NCBI RefSeq assembly: GCF_018613065.1
Contig: NZ_JAGGQW010000040.1
Span: forward strand, 80,512-144,511
DNA length: 64,000 nucleotides
Direction of reading: 5' to 3'
Source: Bacillus sp. ISL-7
GTDB taxonomy: Bacteria; Bacillota; Bacilli; Bacillales_B; DSM-18226
The notes beneath the pieces were generated by a model that saw nothing but the letters and a program-made list of their open reading frames with translations, ran no database searches and had not been told where the DNA came from. Position 1 is the first letter of the stretch. Each line of letters begins with the position of its first letter. Below are positions 26,252 to 35,096 of this stretch, one piece after another. Made by a program: the position numbers and the translations under genes.

Positions 26252-26480
26252 AATGCACTGAATTTGCTATCTTTTAGCTTCTTTTTAGGGAAGTGTATTA
26301 AAAAATTCCTTATTTTTTTATTTTTACTTGGACAAATGGACAACGTTATTTTATTCTTTTAATATTGGCATATTAATTATGCGGTTGGAAAATTATGAAA
26401 GTAATCCAATCGGATAGAAAAATGCCAAATGAGAAACATAATTGTAGATGTTTGTTTGGGTTTGAAAGGAGACGGAGCAT

Positions 26481-26717
26481 ATGTCACAGCTTCAAGGTAT
26501 ATTAACAAGATTAAAAAATCTTCAGGAACAAGCTAATAGTGGTGAGCCAGCACAACGCTATTTCGAGGTAAACGGTGATAGAAAGTGTCAAGTAACATTT
26601 CATCCGAAAACGGAGACATTTGAATTAGAAGTATATAATGAGAAGGAAAAACCAAAAAGATATCAATTTGATAATGTTGATATGATTACAATTGAAATTT
26701 TTGATTTGATTCAATAA
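26481..26717 (+). CDS. ykuJ: YkuJ family protein
   Basis: The 78-residue protein fits YkuJ: an N-terminal helix (LQGILTRLKNLQEQANSGEPA) and alternating strands (RKCQVTFHPKTETFELEVY). It is a small alpha/beta protein of unknown function that is conserved in Bacillus. The ribosome site AAAGGAGACGGAGC is strong. Confidence 0.87.
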   Translation: MSQLQGILTRLKNLQEQANSGEPAQRYFEVNGDRKCQVTFHPKTETFELEVYNEKEKPKRYQFDNVDMITIEIFDLIQ

Positions 26718-26744
26718 GGAACCTTTAGGGTTCCTTTATTTTTC
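26715..26744 (+). terminator. Terminator after ykuJ
   Basis: AAGGAACC/GGTTCCTT stem followed by TATTTTT. Confidence 0.85.
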
Positions 26745-26769
26745 GGCTAATAAGAAAGTATAAGTGCAA

Positions 26770-26822
26770 CTACGCCGCTGTCTTCGCCTAACGGCTCGCC
26801 CAGTTGGCGAGTTTTCTTTATG
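26770..26822 (+). repeat. GC-rich hairpin element upstream of darB
   Basis: After the ykuJ terminator comes a GC-rich stretch (ACGCCGCTGTCTTCGCC at about 26772) with a second hairpin CTCGCC/GGCGAG (26795-26811) and TTTTCTTT. It looks like a dispersed intergenic repeat and can act as an extra terminator. Confidence 0.45.
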
Positions 26823-26944
26823 TCAACGACTGCGGAGGTTGTATTTTAGGTTTCTAATTATACATTACCAAAATTAGCACAGACTCCCGAATACTATGGT
26901 AGAATGTAACTGTAGAAAAACAAATTTTTGAGGAGTTTTCGGCG

Positions 26945-27388
26945 ATGATCAGTCTTCCCAACGGTGAATTTTTAAAATTAACAATAAAAGAATTAATGAT
27001 CCCTTCCGAACGGGTAGCGCATGTTCAAATAGGTAATAATCTAGAACATGCCTTATTAGTTTTAACAAAAAGCGGGTATACGGCTATACCGGTCTTAGAC
27101 CCTCATTACAAGCTTCATGGGTTAATTAGCACCCCGATTATTATGGATTCTATCCTTGGACTAGAAAGAATTGAATTTGAACAACTTGAGAAAAAACGAG
27201 TGGAAGAGGTCATGAAAGGCTCTATTCCACGAGTTAAAATTACTGCATCCTTAAAAAAATGTCTTGAATTACTTGTTAACCAACCATTTCTTTGTGTTGA
27301 GACTGAAGATGGATATTTTGAAGGAATTTTGCCAAGAAGTACGTTATTAAATCAATTAAATAAAATAATAAAAAAAAATGAAAAATGA
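26945..27388 (+). CDS. darB: CBS-domain c-di-AMP receptor DarB (YkuL/CbpB)
   Basis: The 147-residue protein consists of a CBS pair: MIPSERVAHVQIGNNLEHAL with YTAIPVLDPHYKLHGLIS, then VMKGSIPRVKITASLKKCLE and a final GILPR. Its size and place (ykuJ-ykuL-ccpC) fit YkuL, now known as DarB or CbpB. In B. subtilis the c-di-AMP-free form stimulates the (p)ppGpp synthetase Rel and pyruvate carboxylase; c-di-AMP binding blocks this. Both a likely target (pycA, 60377) and another c-di-AMP-linked protein (ktrC, 34396) are in this window. The ribosome site GAGGAG is good. Confidence 0.87.
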   Translation: MISLPNGEFLKLTIKELMIPSERVAHVQIGNNLEHALLVLTKSGYTAIPVLDPHYKLHGLISTPIIMDSILGLERIEFEQLEKKRVEEVMKGSIPRVKITASLKKCLELLVNQPFLCVETEDGYFEGILPRSTLLNQLNKIIKKNEK

Positions 27389-27396
27389 TGTATTTA

Positions 27397-27426
27397 GGCC
27401 CCCAAGCAGGGGGCTTGATTTTTTTT
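27397..27426 (+). terminator. Terminator after darB
   Basis: GCCCCC/GGGGGC stem with an AAGCA loop, then TTGATTTTTTTT. Confidence 0.9.
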
Positions 27427-27443
27427 AAGTTTGAGGTGTGAAT

Positions 27444-28955
27444 ATGAGTTCTTCTACTGAGAAGATATCTAAAGGAAAGTCCAACAGCAGGCAAACGAAA
27501 AAGCCACTAGTTCTAGCCGCCGTAATGTTAGCGATGTTTATGGGGGCGATTGAAGCAACGATTGTTTCTACCGCAATGCCCGCAATTGTCGCTGATTTAG
27601 GTGGGTTTACACTATATAGTTGGGTATTTTCTGCGTACTTGTTAATGAATTCTGTAACCGTTCTTATTTATGGTAAATTATCCGACTTATTTGGTCGAAA
27701 ACCAATTCTTACGATTGGAATATTAATTTTTTTATTAGGATCCATTCTTTGTGGATTCGCCACATCAATGAAAATGTTGATTATTTTTCGTTTGATTCAA
27801 GGGTTTGGAGCAGGTGCTGTCACATCGATTGCGACAACAATAATTGGCGATATCTATACTGCAGAAGAACGGGCTAAAATTCAGGGATACCTAGCTAGTG
27901 TATGGGGTGTTTCGGCGATTTCAGGACCTGCTGTTGGAGGCTTACTTGTCCAATATGTAAGTTGGCATTATGTATTCTGGATAAACATTCCGCTTGGGAT
28001 TCTGTCCTTAGTAGGCCTATGGCTGTTCTTACATGAAAATGTCCAAAGGAAAAAACATGAAATAGATTATCTTGGTGCTATTTTGTTAACAATGACAATT
28101 TCTTCGTTAATGTTTATCCTTGTAGAAGGTGGGAGCCGCTTTACATGGGGATCTTGGCAGTCGCTAAGCTTTTTTGCTTTCAGCGCTGTAACATTACTTG
28201 GGTTTGTATTTCAGGAAGCCCGTGCTAGAGAGCCAGTAATGCCATTTTCAATTTGGAAGGAACGCTCTATTCTTATAGCCAACACTACCTCGCTTTCTAC
28301 GGGAATCATGTTAATTGGAATTTCGAGCTTTTTACCTACATTTGTGCAAGGTGTTATGGAACAAACACCCATTGTTGCGGGTTTTACGTTGACAGCTATG
28401 TCAATCGGGTGGCCAATTGCATCCACACTTGCGGGACGGTTGTTGATAACGATGGGTTATCGAAAAACTTCTATTATCGGTGGTGTTTCGTTAATCATTG
28501 GCAGCATTGCCTTCTTGACGATGTCAGCCTCCTCAGGGCCTTTATGGGCAGCAGTGGGTTCTTTTTTCGTTGGATTAGGGATGGGCTTAACATCCACTGC
28601 CTTTATTGTCTCGATTCAAAGTACGGTTGGTTGGGAACAGAGAGGCATCGCAACTGCATCTAATATGTTTATGAGAAATCTAGGAAATACAATTGGTGCG
28701 GCATTACTGGGGGGAATCCTTAATAATAGGTTGAGTCAATATTTAAGCAAGAATGATCATTCCTTATCAGTAGATGATGTCAATCTACTCTTAAAATCTG
28801 CTGAGCGAGAAAATCTCTCAGAATCAGTCCGGACTTTCTTGCAGAATGGGTTAACCATTTCTCTTCACTCTGTTTATTATGTTGTCTTCGCCTTGGCAAT
28901 CATAAGTTTACTGTTAATATTTTTTATACCGAAAAAGAACGATAGCTCTGTGTAA
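27444..28955 (+). CDS. DHA2-family (14-helix) MFS drug exporter
   Basis: The 503-residue membrane protein has about 14 segments and the EmrB/QacA signatures: MGAIEATIVSTAMPAIVADL in the first helix (motif D1), YGKLSDLFGRKP after the second (motif A) and the motif C region SGPAVGGLL. The family exports drugs and other amphipathic compounds by proton antiport. I choose ATG 27444 behind GAGGTG; GTG 27438 is also in frame. In B. subtilis another MFS gene (ykuC) lies nearby, but this is a different subfamily. Substrate unknown. Confidence 0.9.
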   Translation: MSSSTEKISKGKSNSRQTKKPLVLAAVMLAMFMGAIEATIVSTAMPAIVADLGGFTLYSWVFSAYLLMNSVTVLIYGKLSDLFGRKPILTIGILIFLLGSILCGFATSMKMLIIFRLIQGFGAGAVTSIATTIIGDIYTAEERAKIQGYLASVWGVSAISGPAVGGLLVQYVSWHYVFWINIPLGILSLVGLWLFLHENVQRKKHEIDYLGAILLTMTISSLMFILVEGGSRFTWGSWQSLSFFAFSAVTLLGFVFQEARAREPVMPFSIWKERSILIANTTSLSTGIMLIGISSFLPTFVQGVMEQTPIVAGFTLTAMSIGWPIASTLAGRLLITMGYRKTSIIGGVSLIIGSIAFLTMSASSGPLWAAVGSFFVGLGMGLTSTAFIVSIQSTVGWEQRGIATASNMFMRNLGNTIGAALLGGILNNRLSQYLSKNDHSLSVDDVNLLLKSAERENLSESVRTFLQNGLTISLHSVYYVVFALAIISLLLIFFIPKKNDSSV

Positions 28956-28973
28956 GTTCACAGAGCTTTTTTA
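28944..28973 (+). terminator. Terminator after the MFS exporter
   Basis: AGCTCTGTG/CACAGAGCT stem and six T residues; it overlaps the MFS stop region. Confidence 0.85.
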
Positions 28974-28988
28974 AGGAGGGGAACAATC

Positions 28989-29876
28989 TTGTCCTCATTA
29001 TCAGAATTTCAATTATTATCCGTTTTAGCCCAGGAGATGAATATGCGGAAGGCGTCGGAACGGCTGTTTGTTTCACAGCCAGCCCTTTCGCAACGATTGC
29101 AAACAATCGAAAAAGATTGGGGAACGAAATTATTTATTCGCTCACAAAAAGGACTAGCTCTAACCCCCTCAGGTGAGCATGTCATCCAATTTGCAAATGA
29201 AGTACTAACTAAGCAAGAAAAGGTGCGTGAAACCATTCACTCCCTTCAATCAGGTGTGTCAGGTACTTTGAAGATTGCTGTTGCTTCGATTGTAGGCCAA
29301 AACTGGCTTCCGCAGGTTTTAAAGAAATTTATTGATAGATATCCTCAAGCCAAAATTTCATTAGTAACTGGATGGAGCAGCGAAATTTTAAAATGCTTAT
29401 ATGACGATCAAGTTCATATTGGGATTATCCGTGGTACACCCGATTGGAAAGGAATTAAGGTTCATCTATTTAACGATCCTCTTTATTTAGTTGACAGGGA
29501 TATTACCAGTCCGGAACAAGTTTTAAATACGGACCGCCCCTTCATTCAATTTAAAAGTGATTCAAATTATTTCCAGGAAATTCAAGATTGGTGGATGCGC
29601 AATTTTAAGACTTCACCCAAGAGGACCGTTGTGGTTGATCAAATTGAGACATGCAAGCAGATGGCTTTCAATGGCATTGGCTACGCTATCCTGCCCGCCA
29701 TAACATTAACTAAAGCAGAAAAGGAAATTTTCAAAATACCGCTTTTAAATGAGAATAATGAACCTCTAAATCGTGATACATGGCTACTGGGCTATGAATC
29801 GGCCTTTCAATTAAAGCAAGTTTCAGCATTTGTAGAATTAATTAAGGAACATATCGCTGAATCTTCAGGAGATTAG
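28989..29876 (+). CDS. ccpC: LysR-family regulator CcpC
   Basis: The 295-residue protein has a LysR helix-turn-helix (about 15-45: MNMRKASERLFVSQPALSQR) and a substrate-binding co-inducer domain containing TGWSSEILKCLYDDQVHIG, which matches CcpC. CcpC represses citrate synthase and aconitase genes and is relieved by citrate, so it fits the central-carbon theme of the window. The start is TTG, 28989, behind AAGGAGGGGAAC. Monocistronic between two terminator-bounded genes. Confidence 0.88.
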   Translation: MSSLSEFQLLSVLAQEMNMRKASERLFVSQPALSQRLQTIEKDWGTKLFIRSQKGLALTPSGEHVIQFANEVLTKQEKVRETIHSLQSGVSGTLKIAVASIVGQNWLPQVLKKFIDRYPQAKISLVTGWSSEILKCLYDDQVHIGIIRGTPDWKGIKVHLFNDPLYLVDRDITSPEQVLNTDRPFIQFKSDSNYFQEIQDWWMRNFKTSPKRTVVVDQIETCKQMAFNGIGYAILPAITLTKAEKEIFKIPLLNENNEPLNRDTWLLGYESAFQLKQVSAFVELIKEHIAESSGD

Positions 29877-29949
29877 GGTAGTTTTTCTTGTTTTCGTTTC
29901 TTTTGTTTGTTAAAGTATTTTTTAGTACGAATACATAGGGGGTAAAATA

Positions 29950-30660
29950 ATGAAGATGATGGATGCAAATGAAATTATTTCTTTTATCCAAAATAGTAAA
30001 AAATCTACACCTGTAAAGGTGTATTTAAAAGGTGAATTAGCAGGAATTGATTTTGGAAACAATACAAAAACTTTTATTAATGGAAATACGGGTGTCATTT
30101 TTGGTGAATGGTCTGAAATTAATGAAGTATTAGAAGCACATAAAGAAAAAATTGAAGATCAAGTGGTTGAAAATGACCGTCGTAATTCTGCAATCCCTTT
30201 GTTAGATAATAAGCATATTAATGCCCGAATTGAGCCAGGTGTTACTATTCGTGACCAAGTGGAAATTGGTGATAATGCCGTTATTATGATGGGAGCCGTT
30301 ATCAATATCGGTGCCGTTATTGGTGAAAAATCGATGATTGATATGGGTGTTGTTCTAGGTGGAAGAGCTACTGTCGGGAAGAATTGTCATATTGGGGCGG
30401 GAACTGTCTTGGCCGGTGTTATTGAACCCCCATCTGCGAAGCCTGTTATTATTGAGGATGATGTTCTTATTGGAGCGAATGCCGTTGTTCTTGAAGGGGT
30501 AACAGTTGGAACAGGTTCAGTAGTCGCTGCAGGTGCAGTTGTCACTCAAGATGTTGCTCCTTATACAGTTGTAGCAGGGATGCCGGCAAGGAAAATTAAA
30601 GATATTGATGAAAAAACGAAGTCAAAAACTGAAATAATGCAAGAACTTCGTCAACTTTAA
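29950..30660 (+). CDS. dapH: Tetrahydrodipicolinate N-acetyltransferase DapH
   Basis: The 236-residue enzyme acetylates tetrahydrodipicolinate, the first step of the acetylase branch to diaminopimelate and lysine. It has a short N-terminal alpha/beta domain and a C-terminal left-handed beta helix, seen as hexapeptide repeats such as [20 protein letters not shown] and [13 protein letters not shown]. The size equals DapH (YkuQ), not the longer succinylase DapD. The start follows AGGGGGTAAAATA. The deacetylase gene for a later step is directly downstream. Confidence 0.95.
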   Translation: MKMMDANEIISFIQNSKKSTPVKVYLKGELAGIDFGNNTKTFINGNTGVIFGEWSEINEVLEAHKEKIEDQVVENDRRNSAIPLLDNKHINARIEPGVTIRDQVEIGDNAVIMMGAVINIGAVIGEKSMIDMGVVLGGRATVGKNCHIGAGTVLAGVIEPPSAKPVIIEDDVLIGANAVVLEGVTVGTGSVVAAGAVVTQDVAPYTVVAGMPARKIKDIDEKTKSKTEIMQELRQL

Positions 30661-30689
30661 AAGCCCGCTTCCTTTGCGCGAAGTACTCT

Positions 30690-30716
30690 AGCCGCTGGGC
30701 GCTGGAGCTAGATAGT
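30690..30716 (+). repeat. Dispersed intergenic repeat, copy 1
   Basis: The stretch TAGCCGCTGGGCGCTGGAGC continues as TAGATAG between dapH and ykuR. Its core GGCGCTGGAGCT recurs on the minus strand at 54852-54863, also next to a terminator. It is much more GC-rich than its surroundings. Confidence 0.55.
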
Positions 30717-30733
30717 TCTCAAAGTATAAGCAG

Positions 30734-30766
30734 AAAAGCGTGGAGCATATCCACGCTTCTTTTTTA
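30734..30766 (+). terminator. Terminator between dapH and ykuR
   Basis: AAGCGTGG/CCACGCTT stem with AGCATAT loop and TCTTTTTT. It would limit readthrough into ykuR, only 17 bases further on. Confidence 0.8.
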
Positions 30767-30782
30767 AAAGGAGAGTTAATAA

Positions 30783-31916
30783 ATGAATCCATTGATTAAA
30801 ATCCGCCGTGACCTTCATCAAATTCCGGAACTAGGATTTCAAGAGTTTGAGACACAAGCCTATTTATTATCTTACCTTGAGTCTTTACCACAAGATCGTA
30901 TCACGATAAAAAAATGGAAGACAGGGTTGTTTGTAAAGGTTCATGGCTTAAATCCCCAAAAAACGATTGGTTATAGAACAGACATCGATGGACTTCCAAT
31001 TAGCGAAGAAACAGGATTACCTTTCTCATCGATCCACAATAACAAGATGCATGCATGTGGGCATGATTTCCACATGAGCATCGCTCTTGGGGTACTAACT
31101 TATTTTACGAATAACTCAATTGCAGACGACCTTATGTTTGTTTTTCAACCTGCAGAGGAAGGGCCTGGCGGAGCGGAACCGATGTTAAAATCAGATGAGA
31201 TGCTGGAATGGAAGCCTGACCTGATTTTTGCCTTACATATTGCACCAGAGTATCCAGTTGGAACTATCGCGGTTAAGGAAGGATTACTATTTGCTAATAC
31301 TTCTGAACTGTTTATTGATCTAAAGGGTAAGGGGGGGCATGCCGCTAGACCCCATGAAACGAATGATATGGTTGTCGCAGCATGTACATTGGTAAACCAG
31401 CTGCAAACGATTGTTTCGAGGAATGTCGACCCCTTAGATAGTGCGGTTATAACGATTGGAAAAATCACTGGCGGTACTGTTCAAAATATTATTGCTGAAA
31501 ATGCAAGGCTTGAGGGAACCATCCGGACGCTTTCTGCTGAATCGATGAAAAAGGTTAAACATCGCATTGAGGCTCTTGTGAAGGGAATCGAGGCAGGTTT
31601 TGAATGTGAAGCAGTCATTGATTATGGTTCGATGTATCATCAAGTCTATAATACTGAATCTATTACAAGAGATTTTATGAAATATCTTCAAAATGAAACA
31701 AATGTTGAAGTAATCGAGTGCAAGGAAGCGATGACGGGAGAAGACTTTGGATATATGCTTAAAGAGATTCCAGGGCTTATGTTTTGGCTGGGTGTCGGTT
31801 CGCCCTATGGTTTACACCATTCAAAATTAAATCCACAAGAAGGTGCGATTGAAGTAGCTGTTAAAGTAATGACAACCTATATCTCTAATTTAGGGAATAG
31901 ATTAAATCTTATATAA
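30783..31916 (+). CDS. ykuR: N-acetyldiaminopimelate deacetylase (YkuR)
   Basis: The 377-residue M20 amidohydrolase has the metal ligands and catalytic residues of the family: [32 protein letters not shown] and a late TGEDFGYML then LHHSKLNP. It removes acetate from N-acetyl-LL-diaminopimelate, following DapH and an aminotransferase (probably PatA at 20613). The start ATG follows AAAGGAGAGTTAATA. A terminator separates it from dapH, so the two may be only partly co-transcribed. Confidence 0.9.
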   Translation: MNPLIKIRRDLHQIPELGFQEFETQAYLLSYLESLPQDRITIKKWKTGLFVKVHGLNPQKTIGYRTDIDGLPISEETGLPFSSIHNNKMHACGHDFHMSIALGVLTYFTNNSIADDLMFVFQPAEEGPGGAEPMLKSDEMLEWKPDLIFALHIAPEYPVGTIAVKEGLLFANTSELFIDLKGKGGHAARPHETNDMVVAACTLVNQLQTIVSRNVDPLDSAVITIGKITGGTVQNIIAENARLEGTIRTLSAESMKKVKHRIEALVKGIEAGFECEAVIDYGSMYHQVYNTESITRDFMKYLQNETNVEVIECKEAMTGEDFGYMLKEIPGLMFWLGVGSPYGLHHSKLNPQEGAIEVAVKVMTTYISNLGNRLNLI

Positions 31917-32086
31917 GAAGGCGTTTTATTTTGTTCTGATTAGCAATCGTGATAAAATTAAAGAGAATTAAAAGGGAAATTGTTACATATCGTCGATTAT
32001 TCTTACACAATTAGGGAAAACTTATGAAGGGGAAATAAGGTTATAATTAATAATAAGTATTTAATTAAATTAATTATAATTTAATA

Positions 32087-32115
32087 TTGACTCAAAATAA
32101 GATGTGTCCTATAAT
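32087..32115 (+). promoter_or_regulatory. Strong SigA promoter of ykuU
   Basis: TTGACT at 32087-32092, 17-base spacer, TATAAT at 32110-32115. The upstream region 32020-32085 is extremely AT-rich, like an UP element. The leader to the ykuU start is about 65 bases. Confidence 0.8.
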
Positions 32116-32187
32116 TAGAATTGTGAAAAGGATAGCAAATGAGAATTGCTATAAATACTCATTTATTAAATATTTGGAGGGATTTGA

Positions 32188-32736
32188 ATGCCAGAACGTA
32201 TGGTAGGTAAACAAGCACCACGCTTTGAAATGGATGCTGTAATGCCAAACAAAGAATTTAAAAAAGTAAGTTTGGAAGAAAACATGAAAAACGATAAATG
32301 GACTGTGTTGTTCTTTTATCCTATGGACTTTACATTTGTTTGTCCAACTGAAATTACAGCGATGTCCGATCGTTTTGAAGAGTTTGATGATTTAGATGCA
32401 GTTATCGTTGGTGCTTCTACTGACACAATCCACACTCATCTTGCTTGGATTAAAACAGATCGCAAAGAAAATGGTCTTGGCGATTTAAACTATCCTCTTG
32501 CTGCAGATACTAACCATGTGGTAGCTCGTGATTATGGAGTATTAATTGAAGAAGAAGGTATCGCACTACGCGGTTTATTCATCATCGATCCTGAGGGTGA
32601 GTTAAAGTATTCTGTTGTAAATCACAACAACATTGGCCGAGATGTGGATGAAACTTTACGTGTTCTTCAAGCATTACAAACTGGCGGTCTTTGCCCAGCA
32701 AACTGGAAGCCTGGACAAGCTACATTGAACGTATAA
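32188..32736 (+). CDS. ykuU: 2-Cys peroxiredoxin YkuU
   Basis: The 182-residue protein is a typical 2-Cys peroxiredoxin: FYPMDFTFVCPTEITAMSDR holds the peroxidatic Cys with its Thr and the resolving Cys is in GGLCPANWKPG at the C-terminus. It reduces hydrogen peroxide and alkyl hydroperoxides. It is followed by a terminator and then the thioredoxin-like ykuV, a plausible partner. A strong promoter suggests high expression. Confidence 0.93.
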   Translation: MPERMVGKQAPRFEMDAVMPNKEFKKVSLEENMKNDKWTVLFFYPMDFTFVCPTEITAMSDRFEEFDDLDAVIVGASTDTIHTHLAWIKTDRKENGLGDLNYPLAADTNHVVARDYGVLIEEEGIALRGLFIIDPEGELKYSVVNHNNIGRDVDETLRVLQALQTGGLCPANWKPGQATLNV

Positions 32737-32751
32737 TTTGCACAAAACAGA

Positions 32752-32786
32752 TAGACCTAACCTTTTAAAGTGTTAGGTCTTTTTAA
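32752..32786 (+). terminator. Terminator between ykuU and ykuV
   Basis: AGACCTAAC/GTTAGGTCT stem and TTTTT. The ykuV start lies 15 bases beyond it. Confidence 0.88.
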
Positions 32787-32800
32787 TAGGGGGATTATCC

Positions 32801-33256
32801 ATGAAATTACGTGAACCAATGCCAGAGTTAACTGGGGCAACTGAATGGTTAAACGGTGAAGTGACAAGAGAAGACCTAATCGGAGAAAAACCAACATTGC
32901 TTCATTTTTGGTCGATTAGCTGCCATCTTTGTAAGGAAGCGATGCCGCAGGTAAATCAATTCCGTGATGATTTTAAGGACCAGTTAAATGTGGTTGCTGT
33001 TCATATGCCGCGTTCTGAAAACGACCTTAACCTAGATGAAATTAAACGAGTGGCAGCTGAGCATGGAATCAATCAACCGATTTTTGTCGACAGTGATCAC
33101 AAGTTGACAGAAGCCCTTGAAAATCAATATGTACCAGCTTATTATGTATTTGACAAAGAAGGCAAGCTCCGCCATTTCCAAGCAGGCGGAAGCGGCATGA
33201 AGATGCTCGAGAAGCGTGTAAACCGAGTGTTGGATGAGTTGGAAAAAACAGAATAA
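32801..33256 (+). CDS. ykuV: Thiol-disulfide oxidoreductase YkuV
   Basis: The 151-residue thioredoxin-fold protein has the redox motif in FWSISCHLCKEAMPQV (CHLC), the cis-proline region VPAYYVFDKEG, and no signal peptide, so it acts in the cytoplasm. B. subtilis YkuV is a thioredoxin-like reductant. Here its neighbour, a peroxiredoxin, is the obvious candidate partner; that link is inferred from gene order. The start follows AATAGGGGGATTATCC. Confidence 0.9.
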   Translation: MKLREPMPELTGATEWLNGEVTREDLIGEKPTLLHFWSISCHLCKEAMPQVNQFRDDFKDQLNVVAVHMPRSENDLNLDEIKRVAAEHGINQPIFVDSDHKLTEALENQYVPAYYVFDKEGKLRHFQAGGSGMKMLEKRVNRVLDELEKTE

Positions 33257-33268
33257 AAAACGATCTAA

Positions 33269-33310
33269 GTGCTGTCCGTTATATTCAACGGGCAGCATTT
33301 TTATTTTTTT
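33269..33310 (+). terminator. Terminator after ykuV
   Basis: GCTGTCCGTT/AACGGGCAGC stem followed by a long T-rich run. Confidence 0.88.
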
Positions 33311-33394
33311 CTTAACCTGTAACCTTGCCTCCTTTTAATCGTCGGTACTTATATATACCTAGCTTTAACCATTAGAGAAAAAAGGGGTGTAAGA

Positions 33395-34309
33395 ATGATA
33401 AAGCTAAAACGTTGGTTTCCTATCTTTTTCATTATCTTATTATTTTGGGTAACAGGGTGCAGTCCCAGCAGCGAAGATAAAAGTGCAAAAATGAAAGAAA
33501 GTAATGATACAGTTATGGATTCAGCCCAATCTGGCAATGGGGAGGAAGCAGATTTTTACTCGGGTGAAACAGAAAAGGCTGAAAAAAGTTCCGCAGCTGC
33601 AAATATAAAAATTCAAAACCAAATGGTTATTTATCAAGCTGATCTACAACTGCGAGTAAAGAAATTTGATCAGACTGTCCGTATCCTTGAAGAAAAAGTA
33701 ATAAAATATGGAGGTTATATAGCAGAGTCCAATGTATCAAAAGAGGGCAACGAGCTGGTAAGTGGCAGCATTAAAATTAGAATACCACAAAAGCACTTTC
33801 AGACCTTTTTACATGATGCTGAGAGCCAAGCAGCAGAGGTTTTGCAAAGAAGCATAAACGGGCAGGATGTAACCGAGGAATATGTTGATCTTGAGTCCAG
33901 ATTAAAATCAAAAAAGGTGGTGGAAGAACGGTTACTCACTTTCATGAAAAGTGCAGTAAAAACAGAAGATTTATTGAAAATTTCTGCTGATTTAGCATCC
34001 GTACAAGAGGAAATTGAGATCATTGAAGGAAAGATGAAGTATTTAGAAAACCAAACCTCCCTTTCGACGGTTAACATAACCCTTTACGAAAAAAGCGTAG
34101 TTGTACCTTCAATTAATAAAGATAAATTAAATACTTGGGAGAAAACAAAAAAACAATTCATGAAAAGCATCAATATGTTATTAGTTGGTTTATCAGGCTT
34201 GGTTGTTTTTTTCGTTGGTAACCTGCCAGTTCTAGCCATTTTATTTATTATAGTATTTTTTCTCCTTTACTATCTTAAAAAGAGGAAGTCCAGACAGGGG
34301 CAGGAATAA
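33395..34309 (+). CDS. DUF4349 lipoprotein
   Basis: The 304-residue protein starts with a lipoprotein signal (lipobox VTGCS, Cys 23), continues with a low-complexity Ser/Glu linker, a DUF4349 core with a coiled coil (TVRILEEKVIKYGGYIAES, later ASVQEEIEIIEGKMKYLE), and ends with two close hydrophobic segments and a basic tail (KKRKSRQG). It is therefore held at the outer membrane face at both ends. DUF4349 proteins have no firm function. The start follows AAAGGGGTGTAAGA. Confidence 0.85.
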   Translation: MIKLKRWFPIFFIILLFWVTGCSPSSEDKSAKMKESNDTVMDSAQSGNGEEADFYSGETEKAEKSSAAANIKIQNQMVIYQADLQLRVKKFDQTVRILEEKVIKYGGYIAESNVSKEGNELVSGSIKIRIPQKHFQTFLHDAESQAAEVLQRSINGQDVTEEYVDLESRLKSKKVVEERLLTFMKSAVKTEDLLKISADLASVQEEIEIIEGKMKYLENQTSLSTVNITLYEKSVVVPSINKDKLNTWEKTKKQFMKSINMLLVGLSGLVVFFVGNLPVLAILFIIVFFLLYYLKKRKSRQGQE

Positions 34310-34395
34310 GAAGGGGTAGCTCTCTCTATATAAATCTGACGAATGATGCTAAAATGAAACATAATAAGATAATGATTTAACCGGGGGAGTTATAT

Positions 34396-35055
34396 ATGAA
34401 AAAAAGTTTCGCAGTCATTGGGCTTGGTCGATTCGGTGGAAGTATTTGCCGAACTCTTACCGATGAGGGGATGGAAGTTCTTGCTATCGATAAAAATGAA
34501 GAACGAGTAAATGAGTATGCAATGATTGCTTCTCATGCGGTTGTAGGGGATACAACAGACGAAGCTGTTTTGAAAAGCCTTGGGATACGTAACTTCGATC
34601 ATGTGATTGTAGCTATTGGTGATGATATTCAATCAAGTATACTTACAACTCTTATTCTTAAGGAATTGGGTGTAGTGCGTATTACAGCTAAGGCTCAAAA
34701 CGATTACCATGAAAAAGTTTTGAGGAAAATTGGAGCAGACAGTGTTGTTCACCCAGAAAGAGACATGGGAAAACGGATTGCTAACAATATGGCTTCGAGT
34801 AATGTGGTCGACTATCTTGAACTATCAGATGAACACAGTATCGTTGAAATTGTTGCAAATGGAAAACTTAGTGGTCATACGATTATGGATTTGGATATTC
34901 GCAAGAAATATGGTTTGAATATTGTCGCCATAAAAAGAGGAGAAGAAATTATTGTTTCTCCACAAGCCAAAGAAACTTTTCACGTTAATGATGTTTTAAT
35001 CGTGATTGGAACCGACCAAGACATCAATCGATTTGAAAAAAAAGTACTAGAATAA
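34396..35055 (+). CDS. ktrC: Potassium channel regulatory subunit KtrC (RCK domain)
   Basis: The 219-residue cytosolic protein has an RCK_N Rossmann domain (VIGLGRFGGSICRTL, with AIDKNEERV at the end of the second strand) and an RCK_C domain (about 135-215). It gates a KtrB/KtrD-type K+ channel in answer to ATP/ADP and, in B. subtilis, c-di-AMP binding to RCK_C. Its position beside rnjA matches ktrC (ykqB) rather than ktrA. No ktrB/ktrD gene lies here, as in B. subtilis. A strong terminator follows. Confidence 0.92.
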   Translation: MKKSFAVIGLGRFGGSICRTLTDEGMEVLAIDKNEERVNEYAMIASHAVVGDTTDEAVLKSLGIRNFDHVIVAIGDDIQSSILTTLILKELGVVRITAKAQNDYHEKVLRKIGADSVVHPERDMGKRIANNMASSNVVDYLELSDEHSIVEIVANGKLSGHTIMDLDIRKKYGLNIVAIKRGEEIIVSPQAKETFHVNDVLIVIGTDQDINRFEKKVLE

Positions 35056-35092
35056 GAAAAGCGGAAGCGCTCGAGGCGCTTCCGCTTTTCTT
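35054..35092. terminator. Shared terminator of ktrC and rnjA
   Basis: A 17-bp stem AAGAAAAGCGGAAGCGC / its complement, working in both directions between convergent genes. Confidence 0.93.
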
Positions 35093-35096
35093 ATTC

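Noticed and set aside
32041..32085. Possible PerR box (TTATAAT-like repeats) before ykuU
   Set aside because: The AT-rich repeats match only the first half of TTATAATNATTATAA; a second half does not fit, so they may be just an UP-type element.
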